Below are positions 21,401-32,915 of a stretch of DNA of 33,100 nucleotides, piece after piece (positions within the stretch are counted from its first letter, which is position 1; each line of letters starts with the position of its first letter). Source of the stretch: Amphimedon queenslandica (Eukaryota; Porifera; Demospongiae; Haplosclerida; Niphatidae); the NCBI RefSeq assembly GCF_000090795.2, contig NW_003546865.1, positions 4,434 through 37,533 on the forward strand, written 5' to 3'. Under the pieces are notes generated by a model that saw only the letters and a program-made list of their open reading frames with translations, was not told where the DNA came from and did no database searches. Position numbers and translations under genes: made by a program.

Positions 21401-24060
21401 AATCTAATTGGAGCAGCCAAATATTATTTAAGTTGTTTCTCTTTTTTGAGCTATATGCAGTTTTAGCTGTATAAATCTTTGTTATAGGTATGACGAGGTA
21501 TGACTATAAATAAAACAATAAATAGCAATGAAATGTTCAGCTTTTTTAAATATGCCTCTCTGATTTTAAGAGTACCAGCATCTAATAAACCACTGCTAGA
21601 TACGCAATCACTAGTCATTTTGTCAAGCAAGGACTCCTTAGATGATGGCATATTTGAAATCTCATTTTCCCCCTTTCTCTCTTGAAAATGAAGAATATCT
21701 ACGTTTTAAAGATAATTTATTCATTGAGTATTAACCATAATAACCTTAGGAAATGAATCAGAATGCTGTCACGATGACAAGTACCATACCCAATTGTGAG
21801 AAAGATATATGCATTGCAATGGAAAATACTTCTTGCAAGGGCTTGAACTCACTTTAGCAGAGGAGACACGTTGAGAAACTTAGTCATTCCAGTCTTGAAG
21901 ACCCAAACCACCCATATTTATTACAAAAAATAGTTAAATATTTAGAAAACATGGGTAATGGCCTCTTTTATGGCCACTCATTGAACTCAGGGCATTTAAT
22001 TGGAAAAACTAGATGGTAAATAGAGACAAATTTATCAGTAAATAACACAAAACACTTGAAACATTCCTTGTCACTGTTATGCATTGATTGATGACTTTCA
22101 GATCATTCAGTTTTAGTCTCCCTCGGGCTGCTGTTGTGGTATGATAAAGGTTGTTCTCATGTTGCATCACTTTTTATAGTTGAAACTGCAGTTAAGAGTA
22201 GATTCACAGCTTGCATTATACCTTGAATTACCAGGCATTACTTTACCATCATTGTACTTTTTCTGCTTATTATTTTTCCATGTTACAGCAGGAAACTAGT
22301 GTTGAAAAGTAGTCTAGATGATCAGAATTATCTTGCAATTTGTCTAGAATGCAGTTATACCAGCAAAACCATTATTGCAAGTAACCTACAGTGAACTGTT
22401 TATGGAGTTTGGACAAAATTTTTCCTGCTTCCTTTGCTTCCATCTTGCTCTCCAAATGATTTCTGTCCAATTTCTTCATTTCCTCTTCTTCAATAGAGAA
22501 GAGAAGAATATCAGGCAAGTTTTGTTGCCTGCAAAGCTCTAGAGCAGCCAAAAACAGCAATTATTTACCATTGCAACCAATGGCTCTAACAGCTTATTCC
22601 CACAATGGGGTGACGCATGTCAACGTGATGCAATGATGATTCATATTCTCAATTAAAACCATAAATAATTATTCTTAATTAAGTTCAAAGCTGTGATAAT
22701 TAATTCAATTAATTTTATAATTATCATTTTTTTGCTTTACTTAAAACAGTCCACGATCAAAATCAATGTTTAAAATATTGTCCGAACAAATTGGACTATC
22801 TACGAAACTGGGAATAGTAAATCTTTGTTGCTAAAATCTTTTGTATGATCTATATTAACTGTATAATTTTGGTGAGCAAATTAATTTACTTTCACAATGA
22901 GAATTACTTTCTAAATTAGTCCACAATTAACATTTTATCTAAATTTGACTTAGGATCAACAAACAAAATAAAATATACCATATTACTTTGGGGCTTTTTG
23001 TTCTATTTAGCCTGAAGCTCTATAGTTGAGGGACATGCTCATTCATTGCAGTTTCATCAATCTTGTTTATTTAGAGATTAGGTAAATTTGTGTGCTAAGT
23101 TGTATCATTTGAAATAATCATAAAGCTCCTGTTTGTTCCTTATACACATTTTCTCTAAATAATTATTATTTTATACCAACATGTATTTATGCTTGAAATA
23201 GAATACTGATACATGCATCATGTATGTACCTGTACTTCATGCACCATTAATGTTTGTATTGCCTTCTTCCACTTTGCTTCACTGTTGTAATTGCTTTTAT
23301 AAAAATACACATACTAAAAAATGATACAAAGGCATCTATATGAGTGCACCTACATGTATCAAAGGTTGATTTGTTAAAACTTTTATATCATGTCATAAAA
23401 AATGCTGCCATCATTGTGTAGCTAGCTCAGCCTAGCTGTCTAAAATCATTAGTGAGAAGAAAATTGGAAACTGAGAGATAATGTGTCACAACCAAGCACA
23501 AAAAGTTAATGTCAAAAGCAGAGCATATTACCGTAAAGAAAGCATTTTTTTTGTACAAATTTTATTCAACAATAAAATCCTGTTGCTACAAAGGCTAACC
23601 ATAATCCTTTCGTCAATCAAAGTTTTCTTGTTTTAGCACAGCACATTCCAATATATCATCAAATGATGTGACTTCTATTGTTCCAAAATAATGCTAAAAA
23701 TCAGAAATAGAAAGTGATATCCTTCAATAACCAATTTCAGTGTTCATGTAAAATTGTGGCCTGAAGGAACTCATGAAGGTATGATTTTAAAGCACAGACT
23801 AAAAATTTTTTGTAGACATTGATGATACTGACTATGGAAAAGTACAACATATAAAGATTCTCCATTGTTTTCTGCCTTATTTCTATGGCTCATTGTGGCA
23901 TGATTCTATTTTATCACAGAAATGATGATTTAAACAATATTAGATTTTAAAAATATGGCTAGCACTTGCACAGTACAAATAATAAAATCAGCCATAAATC
24001 TAGATCTGTGCCTGTTAAATTTATTGGCTGAGTAAGACTAAATTGCAAGATGCAGCCTAT
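21401..24060. other. Gene-poor AT-rich stretch
   Basis: No gene supported. Two short minus-strand frames stand out slightly: 21651-21463 (MPSSKESLLDKMTSDC...) and 22560-22372 (charged, EEEEMKKLDRNHLESKMEAKEA). A minus-strand stretch near 21900 reads MGGLGLQDW, vaguely like transposon proteins. None has splice partners or a recognised family. Confidence 0.4.
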
Positions 24061-24189
24061 CTCAGGAGCAGGGTTTGATTTTGGATTTCATTTTGGGGGG
24101 CAATTATGAGATGGGTGGTGTAATTGAGGGGTGTGGTCAATTAAGCCAGTGCAGAACATGGCAGACCTTTTAGGAAAGTCAAAATTATG

Positions 24190-24510
24190 CAGTGGTGGAT
24201 CTATGGGGGACCAGGGGGGCAATGCCCCCCAAAATTTTTTTGAACTAATGTAAACTTAGGTTTACCTATATAAACTGTGAAACAGCTGCAGTACTGAACT
24301 ATTTAAACAATCTTTAAACTACAATGGAGCTCATTTTAGCAGGCTTAGTCTTCGTAATTTAATAATGAAGACTAAGCCTGCAAAAATGAGCTCCTTTGTG
24401 GCTTAAATATTAGTTACATAGCCCAGTACTGCAGCTGCTTCACAACTTGTATAGGTAAGACTAAATCTACTTTACTCCAAAAAAAATTTTTTCCCCTAGA
24501 TTCACCACTG
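24190..24510. mobile_element. Foldback (near-palindromic) MITE, ~320 bp
   Basis: Two arms of about 155 bp (24190-24350 and 24360-24510) are inverted copies meeting near 24355. Ends are CAGTGGTGGATCTA and TAGATTCACCACTG. Matched internal blocks include CAGCTGCAGTACTG/CAGTACTGCAGCTG and GCAGGCTTAGTCTTC/GAAGACTAAGCCTGC. The CAGTGG end is typical of hAT-like MITEs. I did not find a clear target duplication. Confidence 0.8.
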
Positions 24511-24540
24511 CTCAGAAGCAGTCACCAGACTCAAAGTTAC

Positions 24541-25112
24541 CTTTTTTGGGCGCTCATGTCCTGCTCCAGATTCCGTAGTGTCCAGCTCCTGTTTTCAGCA
24601 ATCATCTCCGGGTCATTTCTGGCTCTAGTTTTTAGCACTCATCTCCGGTTCTGACTCCGGTTCCAGGTTTTAGCAGCTAGAGATGGGCAAATCCAAAAAT
24701 TTGCTATTGATTTTGATTTTGATTTTAAATACTTTTGAGACTGGAATTGAATACTGATTCCGAGAACTACATCTGCACATGCGCAAATCCATGTAGTATC
24801 TATTACAGTAATAAAAGTGCAATATTAATGAATAATAAAGCTATTAACTACTGATTTATTTACTATTATTAATATTAAAAGGTGTGATTGGGTGTGGCTT
24901 AATTCGGAATTGTTTCAAACAGTTCCCACTTCTCTTTCAATATGATTAAGATTCCATTCGAAATCAAACAATCAAATACTCCAAACTCGGAATTGGCCAT
25001 CATTATTAGCAGCACCCATGCCAAAGCTCTTAGCATTACATACAGCATTACAATAGTGATATTCGATACCAATACCAAAATACTCGATACCAATACCAAA
25101 ATACTCGATACT
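24541..25112. repeat. Degenerate repeats, including a 21-bp tandem unit
   Basis: From 24541 to 24665 a degenerate TCCGG/TCTGG-rich motif with TTTTAGCACTCAT-like phrases recurs. From about 25060 to 25112 a 21-bp unit (CGATACCAATACCAAAATACT) repeats about 2.3 times. Between them is an ATTTTGATTTTGATTTT tract beside a GAGATGGGCAAAT motif that may be a MITE end. Confidence 0.6.
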
Positions 25113-26440
25113 TTGATACTACTTAGGATCGAGACAGAGGAGGTATAACACAGTTGACCTTTGATTAATAATTGCCAAGTTCAATTGCATTCCATTGGTA
25201 TCAGTATCATGTGATGCAAAATGGCCACTAAAACCTCTTCTAGCTGTAATTTAAAGCATCAAAACAGAGCCTGTGATAATTCTATTGCTTCACTACAAAC
25301 TATGATGAATCCAGTTATTTTTAAAATCTTAAAGTAGTAAACAATTTTTCTCATGAAGTAAAGAACAGGATCAAATTTAAAATGTGCTGTCTCTTTCTTC
25401 TCATGTTTATGTCTATAAGTAAAGAAATATTTATTATCCATGCACTGACGATTCTCACAACTGTCAAGCATAGTCATTAATCATTATAGTTTATGCAGTA
25501 CAAGCCTAATCAGTAATCAGTTGGTGGCTTGTCCTTCATGGCAATGGACCTTTGCAGTGAAGTGACTCTAATTAACATGCACAACTCTTGCATGCACCCA
25601 TAGTCTTGGTAAGTGGTAGATTTTTTAGAGAGAAAGACAGCTGAAGATATGGCACTCCTATCAAGTCGTCGTAACTATAGGAACCATTTTGGAACTCTAC
25701 TTTTATTTCTTTGTACTGTGCTAATCTTTCGTGTCCTTTTGGTGTTTCATTTTGGTTTCAATATCAATTTTTTATACGATTAACATTGTGACTCTAGTTT
25801 TTCCTGATTTCTAATTTGACGAGTTAAGATGCTTATCCCTCCATTGCCAGGAAGGCAGCAGTGTATTTAACTAAGTCTAGCAACTCATATTTACCACAAA
25901 ACTCAGTTTCAGCTACTCAACATTAGGTAGGACGAAGTAGTTAGTATTGTTTTAACTTAAATGTGGCTGGTTGCTGCATAGTTATGATTATTATCTTATC
26001 ACTTCTTTTATCAACAATAGAATGGTTCATTCATGTATTGAAATGGTTGCAACAAATCCAATGACCCAGAGTGTACTGGGATATCTTAGCATCACATAAC
26101 GAGCCAATTTGATGCAATAAAATCTAAGTCATCGATCCCTTCAATGCTAGTAGGTAAACATTCATCAGAGTTAAATGAATCATTGCATCTGTGATAAATG
26201 CATGTCCAAGTTCATTGTAAACAGCAGCATAAGCTACTAAAAAAGATATACGACACCCAGTAGCACCAGTCGATTTACTGGGCAAGAGCTGCTTGATGCT
26301 ATAAGACATGACCATTGCTCTTTACTGCCTTCTTCAATTGACTCATGAACGTTAACTCCAACAAAATTGGATTACATACCAATTAGACTGCCTAAACATA
26401 TTCCTTTGGTAAACTTTAGTATTAAAGTGTATAAAAACAA
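25113..26440. other. Stretch without a supported gene, probably the 5' part of the following transposon
   Basis: No intact frame. A minus-strand frame at 26315-26124 is unassigned. It may contain the first exon or promoter of the decayed ISL2EU-like transposase. Confidence 0.3.
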
Positions 26441-26449
26441 CATTGCAGC

Positions 26450-27208
26450 CATCACATGCTTCACATCACTTCCAACTTACAACCACCTAATGGTCTGCTT
26501 CAATTTTCTAGGAAACCATTAAAAATATTCATCAAACTCGTTCTGACATTATGCAGACTCCAACGAGGACTAACCGTACAAGATCTAGCATATCGCTTTC
26601 AAGTATCACCATCAACAGTGTCATGCATCTTCACATCATGGGTGAATTTTTTGCATAAAAAATTATCAGAAAAACCAATATGGCTATATTGTAGTGAAGT
26701 TGATTTGTTAATGCCAAGAGTTTAAGATGTTTTATTGAAATACCAGGGTAATAGTAGACGCCACTGAGATATATATTCAGAGACCCAGTTATCTTTTGAC
26801 TCAACAAGTATCTTCCCATCATACAAAAATCATAATACGGCTAGAGGACTCGTTGGTAAAACCCCTCTGATTCTGTCTCCTTTATATCTTGTCATGAGTC
26901 ATAAATTCTGGACCAAATGGGTATAGGAGATTCTTTTATGGCAGATAGTGATTTTAATGTAGCAGACATTTTAGCTCAATGGTCTTCCTAGAAAAAGTGG
27001 TGAACAGTTGACTGAATTTGAACTTGTAGAATAGAGAAGGATTGCCTCATTAAGGATTTATGTTGAAAGAGCAACTGGACATATAAAAATATTCCCAATT
27101 CAAAACTTTAGGATTTCAAACAATTTAACAGGTCTTTCTAGTGAAATATTCTATGTTTCTACCTTTATCACAAGTTTTCAGCCACCTCTGGTTAAAGAGA
27201 CCCCATGA
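26450..27208 (+). pseudogene. HTH_Tnp_4 / DDE_Tnp_4 transposase relic
   Basis: The first part reads LTLCRLQRGLTVQDLAYRF, then QVSPSTVSCIFTSWVNFL, a textbook HTH_Tnp_4 helix-turn-helix. Next, in shifted frames, come VDATEIYIQRPS (first catalytic Asp region, near 26755), RRIASLRIYVERATGHIK (C-terminal catalytic Glu region, near 27040) and SFQPPLVKETP before the TGA at 27208. A stop near 26725, frameshifts and the shortened middle show decay. The family cuts and pastes DNA by an RNase H-like DDE mechanism. Confidence 0.82.
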
Positions 27209-27490
27209 CACTTGCTCTCCATATTATAATAAATATAATATAAACTGTAAAAACTAGATACCTATGTATTTATCAGTATAATAATACAACTTACGTAAAA
27301 AAATAATAAAATAGAAAGTTCATACAAGTTATATGAATAATTACGAGTTAATTAACCTAATAACTAATTTTGCACAAAGTACTGTATGGTCACTGTCTAC
27401 TCCTCCTTTTGATGAGCTAATACTATTAAAAGCATCATATCAAATGATATCAAGTCCTAAGTGCAGTGGTGGATAAATGAGCTCTGGTAA

Positions 27491-27785
27491 CAGGGGCAGA
27501 TCCAGGATTTTGAAAATGGAAAGGTGGGGAAATAACACAGCGCAAAAATTGCCGCAACTGTGACCACAACCTTTTTTTGGTGCAATTTTTGGGTAAAATC
27601 ATCATTTCCACTATTTTTGGAGCTCTTGTTTTGTTAATTATATTCATTAAGCAATGTAATGTTGTTATATAAACTAGGTGGTTAGCACTTCTACCACTGT
27701 TGCCGCAATAAAAACTTGACAAAACTTTTGAGTTAGAATGTTTAGGGAAGGTTTGAGCCCCAGCAACCCCCCAAATCTGCCACTG
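27491..27785. mobile_element. 295-bp MITE with 6-bp target duplication TGGTAA
   Basis: Ends are CAGGGGCAGATCC and a matching inverted AAATCTGCCACTG. Both borders carry TGGTAA (27485-27490, 27786-27791). The interior is AT-rich and noncoding. The CAG(T/G)GGC end suggests a hAT-like family. It lies in the spacer between the two converging relics of the ISL2EU-like element, so it probably inserted later. Confidence 0.75.
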
Positions 27786-27791
27786 TGGTAA

Positions 27792-28220
27792 GATGTGGCA
27801 GAAATATGTCCTGTAATTGTGAATACCGTTGGTCAGGATATATTCGCAGCTGCTTATTTTTGCGATAATAAAAACTAATGAAAAGGTTCAATTAAATACC
27901 AAGGAAACCAATCAATTGTTGCTCTATGACAATAAGATGACGTGTTTATACAATTACAGTGTTCAGCAGCTAATTACCTATTCTTTAGCAGCTTTAGTGG
28001 GAGCCATCCAGTTCTCCATCTCCTATCTTCTTATATGGACCACTACTTTCGAGCTCATTCCTGCAAATCCTCGCCGCTCCACTTGCTGGTGATAATTAAC
28101 CATGCCCAAGTCAATAAATGGGTGGAGAGTCCCAAGAATGGGCTAAGATATGACGAGGCAGAGTGAAAAAAGTAGCTCTGGTGGAGACAGCTCCAAAGAG
28201 ACCAAGGATTAATAACAGCA
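27792..28220. other. Spacer between converging transposon relics
   Basis: Short frames on both strands (plus 27829-28092, minus 28243-28055) without recognisable motifs. Possibly the 3' end of the YqaJ protein gene or unrelated filler. Confidence 0.3.
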
Positions 28221-28229
28221 AGAACAACC

Positions 28230-29658
28230 CAAGAACACTGCAACAGAGTCCTTTGCCATTAATATCGCGGATTTTTCAATTAAAATTGCCTCTGGTAACC
28301 ATGGTAATTGCTGAGTGTGAGAAAAAATTGCAAAATAAGCAGCCACGAATTTATCTCGACCTATTGTATGTGGACTACCGGAAGAAAGTTGATTCATTGT
28401 ATTGTACATTCCTTAAGAGTTCATACAACAAAATCACAGCACATCATTCCAGTGAAAGCCATTGCTCATAGTATTTGGTGATAATTTGGTGGTTCTGCTT
28501 GAAAGTGACAATATTGCTATTGTTTAACTGACACAGGAAAGATTTCAGATTTCTGCAACCATCATAAACATTCCTTGGCCAGAGTAGTGGCGTTTGATTT
28601 TAATTTATACCCATTATTCCGCTACCTTCTGGATTCAATACAACTCCATCAGGTGAAGACGCAATGAATCCAGCATCAGCAATGTATCGAACACCATTAC
28701 CATGGGTGATGTTAGCTGATAGTGTTTGTATGCATCATCTTTGCGGATTACACCCCATTGGATGGCAGCTAGTGGTTCCTTGTTGTCGTGTTGGCCACTT
28801 TGCATGATATATTCAATTTTTAACTGATGTAAGGCTACCCTTGCACAGAGAACCAAAATTAGAAGTGATTCAACCATACTGCTCCTGAAACCAGTGAGCA
28901 CATTGTCTCTGCTTTTTGCTTTTGAGTCGCTTCATCAATCCTCATTCTATCAACTTTTGAGGGGGTCATTACAGAAACAAATTGCAACCCATGGTCATAG
29001 ATAGACATCAGTGACAATGGCTTTGGCTGCATTTCAATAGATAATACAACCTTATAGAGAGCAAATTGTGGAAACTGAGGTAGTGAAAATGGCAGTGAAA
29101 CAGTTGGTGTTGGTTGCAGATCATTAGAGAACATACAGAAGAACAACTGGTTTTCCAAAGCAGTTTGAGGCTATTTACAGAGCTGTGATCTCACTACTTA
29201 AAGTACCAATTAAATGTAATAAACATGTGTCATAGTTACTAGATGAAAGAACTCTCTTTTCCTTCCCATACTCTTCCTCCAAAAACTTGGTGTCATCAAG
29301 AGTGGTAGGAGTATCAGACTTACGTTTTTTACCTTGTTGGTGGCATGTTTGTAGAGAAGACGTACATAATTTAGATGATGTGGTACCATTGCGACAAACA
29401 TCTTCCATAAAACAGCACAATGCACCAAGATGCTTACAAACAAAAGTTGGTCCACACCCAGCAGGACAACCACATGTAGCATGTGTGATATCACTGCCAC
29501 CAGAATCAAATGATACTTTCAGATTTTAAACAACTGTTTTCTTCATTTATGCTCTACACTGTGCCTTGACTAGTATTACTCTGTCAGAAGCATTTACTTA
29601 AAAGCAAGATTCTGAATGTGTCGAGCTTTGTAAAGTAGGAAGGCTTTATTATTTACAT
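28230..29658 (-). pseudogene. SWIM zinc-finger / YqaJ exonuclease protein relic
   Basis: Reading the minus strand: HIQNLAFK and VILVKAQCRA (29610-29540), then VSFDSGGSDITHATCGCPAG with CGPTFVCKHLGALCC, a SWIM zinc finger (CxC...CxH, near 29450). Then come KFLEEEYGKEKRV and, after breaks, AAIQWGVIRKDDAYKHY (near 28755) and AGFIASSPDGVV (near 28650), which is the YqaJ nuclease core. The catalytic GxxExK strand that should follow reads GIMGIN and then a stop, so Glu and Lys are lost. The CCDFVVY block follows near 28430. Several frameshifts. YqaJ is a lambda-exonuclease-like fold used by ISL2EU elements. Confidence 0.8.
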
Positions 29659-29663
29659 CTTTG

Positions 29664-30336
29664 ATAGTGGTGGGCAATATATCAATATTTTATTGATACA
29701 AACAATATTTTATAGTATCAATTTGTATCAATATCAAAATGTTGAAGAAATCTTAATTGATACGTCGACCAGCCCCATTTATTAAGGTTAAGTAATATTA
29801 ATAATAAAAATTTAATAAGTTAATGACATAATACACACATGTGGATAGAGATGCATGAAAACATCCATCAAAACAGTTAATGTGGGATATTGTTAACAAA
29901 TATGCATACATTGTTGTAATTAATTGATGACATGATTTGTGTTAAGTATTACTGTCGAAAGAAGAATTATTGAAGTGAAAGGGAAAGAACACTTGTCTCG
30001 GCGCTATATTTATCTAGAAAAAGAGAAGGGAAATAGAGCGAGCAGAAGGGACTCTAGAAAGATTTATTATATGGCCCATCACAAGCTGGATTGCCAGAAA
30101 AATTAGTTGACTGTGTTGAATATTTTACGGCTGCATGCCTTCCCTAAATCTGACAATTGCCATGTGTGTTTATTTAAGGGCCTCAGGAGGCAAGTGCGTA
30201 ATTATGTGTTTCGCTATTGGTCTTCCTATTATCCATAGTGAAAGGAAGACTAGAGAGTCGAGTAGTACAAAAGGAATCAAAGAAGATTGATAGCAATAAT
30301 TGGCACATTTATTTCAATTAATGCATAACAACAACA
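29664..30336. other. Region upstream of BEL/Pao gag; possible LTR and leader
   Basis: Starts with an AT-rich repeat-like tract (GTGGGCAATATATCAATA, 29668-29760). A GC-richer part at about 29940-30300, with purine-rich segments, is where the 5' LTR and leader of the BEL/Pao relic should lie. No LTR pair can be shown because the 3' LTR is not in the window. Confidence 0.35.
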
Positions 30337-31430
30337 TGGCTACTGAGGTGAGAATAAAGGTTTGTTCACTTCGTAGAGGAAACAGAGCGGCTATTACTAG
30401 GACATCACACAAGGCTAGTGATGCCCTAGGAGAAGATAAAGATATCTTGGTTTTGAATTAGTCTAAGTGAACATTAGAAGAAAAATTAGCTGCCCTAGGA
30501 CACCTCGATGCTGAGATATTATAATGATGGTACTGCTCAGGAAAATGTAACAGAGATGGAGGAGGCTGCCACTATAACTTAAGATACTGTGCCAATTATA
30601 TTGAGATTAACTAAAGCCAAAGAAGAGCTGGAGGCCAGTAGTTCAACACATGGTACTACTTCCAGGAGTATAGGTGGGACTGGGTCTAGGACACCTTCAT
30701 CTTCACCACCACCACCCCCTGACTCACTCTCAGTAACCCGTGCAGCAACACACTCTCATTTGTCCCCGACTGCTGGCTGTGGATGTAATCCAAAGGTCAA
30801 TCTACCAGAGCTCTCAATGAAAGAGATTTGATAGTGACATGTCACAATGGATGAGCTTTTGGGACTCCTTCAGTTCAAGTGTCGATGCTAAATGGTACTG
30901 CTGCTGAAGCCATAGCAGGTCTCTTAGTCACGTCATCTAATTATGGAGAGGCAGTTGCCATACTGAAAAGGAGGTTTGGTAATTGACAACTTATTGTAAA
31001 CAAGCATATGGAGGCGCTTCTACAGCTTAAACCAGTCACTCACAATAATCAACTCCGGGGTCTATATGACAAGATTGAGTTGCAGTACGTGCACTCAAAG
31101 CCCTTGGAGATACTTCTGATTCATATGGAACTGTAGAAGCGAGAAACTGAGCAGATACCAGTGGTTTCGAGGTGACAGCACCTCAGAAATGAGCACGCCC
31201 GTAATATGGACACTTGAGTGGTTGTTGTTATTGTAAGCAGTCACACCAATCCAGCAGTTGTGATGATGTAACTGAGGTCAAAGCCAAGAAACAGATCCTT
31301 CGTAAGGAGGGAAGATGCTGCGTTTGTTTGAAACAAAGCCACATAAGTCGAGAATGTCAGTCCATTGTCAGATGTAATCAATGTAACGAAACATCACACC
31401 AGCATTTGTGATCAAACTTCATAAGACAAG
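30337..31430 (+). pseudogene. BEL/Pao gag relic
   Basis: Begins with an ATG in good context (MATEVRIKVCSLRRGNRAAI) and is broken by a TAG at 30459. It resumes in other frames: RLTKAKEELEASSSTHG (30600), KVNLPELSM (30795), GTAAEAIAGLLVTSSNYGEA (near 30895), AVAILKRRFGN, HMEALLQLKPV. The nucleocapsid part (31214-31411) has CCHC-type knuckles CYCKQSHQSSSC and CCVCLKQSHISREC, plus a third partial one, CNQCNETSH. This layout matches BEL/Pao Gag. At least six stops or frameshifts. Confidence 0.83.
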
Positions 31431-32915
31431 AAGACACCTACTCAAGGAAGGCCATAATCATTGGTACAGGTGTATGTGAGTAGCCATGTTACTGCATACT
31501 GCTGTCACAACTGTGTATGGGAACATAGAATAGGTTAGAGCCAGGATTACACTGGATGGTGGGAGCCAGCGCTTCTACGTTACTAACCAGCTAAGGAATT
31601 CGCTTAAGCTATGTACTGACACAGTCTCAATTAAGACTTTTGGGTCATCAAGTAAAAGCACTCCAGTCTGTGATGTCGTTGAATTGAAGATTGGGACTAA
31701 GCAGGGTGAGCCAGTCGTAATAACCGCCTGCCCTCTTGGTACCAAACCCATTTGTAAACAGTCAATTCAATATGCACAAAGAACTGTTGGATACTTGTCA
31801 GAGCTGGAATTGGCCAACACAACAGAGGACACGGGATCTTCAATGGTTGATATGTGAAAAGTTTTCAACTATTATTGGAGGTTTGTCACAGGAAGAGTAC
31901 ATCGTGGAACAAATTGCCTAGTAGCAATTCACACTAAGCTGGGGTGGGTACTCACTGGTCCAATAACTGGTTCCAGTCAAGAGAGGACCTCAGTAAATGT
32001 TGTTGTATCTACACACGTACTCAGAGTTGATGAGGAATCACATCCTTCTTACCAGTTAGAAGCTCAGCTGAGTATGTTGTGGGATCTAGAGTCAATTGGT
32101 ATTTTGAGCAATGTATCCTCCATTTATGATGAGTTCGCCAGCAATATTTCCTTTGATGGGATTTTTTACGAAGTCATGTTACCCAGGAATGAGACTCATC
32201 CCAATCTATGAGATAATTACTTGAGCGTCTCAAGAAGAATCCTAAGCTACTAAAACAAGGTAATAAGAATATTCAGGAACAGCTGAGTCATGGAATGGTT
32301 GAGCTGGCATCAGAGCTACCAGTGGGTGAAAAGGCAGATTACCTTCCACACCACACAGTTGTGGGAAGAGACAGACTACCATAGTCCGTGTGGTATATGA
32401 CGCCTCAGCCCATCCTGGGAATAGACCATCCTTGAATTATTGTCTTTATAAGGGACCACCATTTGGTCGAGCTATCTTTGATATCCTCTGATTTAGAGAT
32501 CACCAACAGCACTGGCTGGTGACATCGAAAAGGTATTTTTGACGGTGTCTGTTGCTAAGGAGGATAGACAAGCCCTGACATATCTGTAGATAAATGACCC
32601 ATGAAGGAGGAATCCAATATAATACCACTCAGATTTACCAGAGTTGTATTTAGAGTTTCATCAAGTCAGTTTCTCTTGAATGCTACAATTGCTCACCATT
32701 TGGATCAGTATAATGAAAAGGATTCTGAGTTTATAGCAAAAATCAAGAGAGCAATCTATGTAGATATTAGCAATGGATCAAAGGATGATGAAACAACCTT
32801 TGAACTGTATGAGAAGTCTAAGAGAATCCTTGCAAAGGGTAGGTTCAATCTAAGGAAAGTAATCACTAATTCGAAGAGTTTACATCAACAGATTTAAGAG
32901 AGAGAATCTTTGACT
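31430..32915 (+). pseudogene. BEL/Pao pol relic (protease, RT)
   Basis: Protease region: RITLDGGSQRFYVTNQLRN (near 31540), where the usual D-S/T-G catalytic triplet has become D-G-G; then FVTGRVHRGTN and VAIHTKLGWVLTGP (near 31880-31965), conserved in BEL/Pao. RT region: GDIEKVFLTVSVAKEDRQAL (near 32520; first catalytic Asp kept) and FTRVVFRVSSSQFLLNATIA (32630). The catalytic box, normally YVDD, reads YVDISNG near 32757 after loss of one Asp codon. The frame ends near 32897. Connecting domains are shifted by frame breaks and the element is cut short; integrase is not seen. Confidence 0.83.

Larger units (their letters stand above)
26450..29660. mobile_element. Decayed ISL2EU-like DNA transposon (core)
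   Basis: A plus-strand HTH_Tnp_4/DDE_Tnp_4 transposase relic and a minus-strand SWIM/YqaJ relic converge. ISL2EU elements are known to encode exactly such a pair (an IS5-like transposase and a YqaJ exonuclease protein). The terminal inverted repeats were not located, so the limits are those of the coding relics. A 295-bp MITE sits between the two genes. Confidence 0.6.

Noticed and set aside
27829-28092. 87-codon plus-strand frame with hydrophobic stretch
   Set aside because: No start context, no family and lies in transposon debris; hydrophobicity reflects AT-rich codons.
29664-29760. Possible right TIR of the ISL2EU-like element (GTGGGCAATATATCAATA)
   Set aside because: A similar GATGGGCAAAT motif at 24685 is in the same orientation, not inverted, so it does not pair as a TIR.
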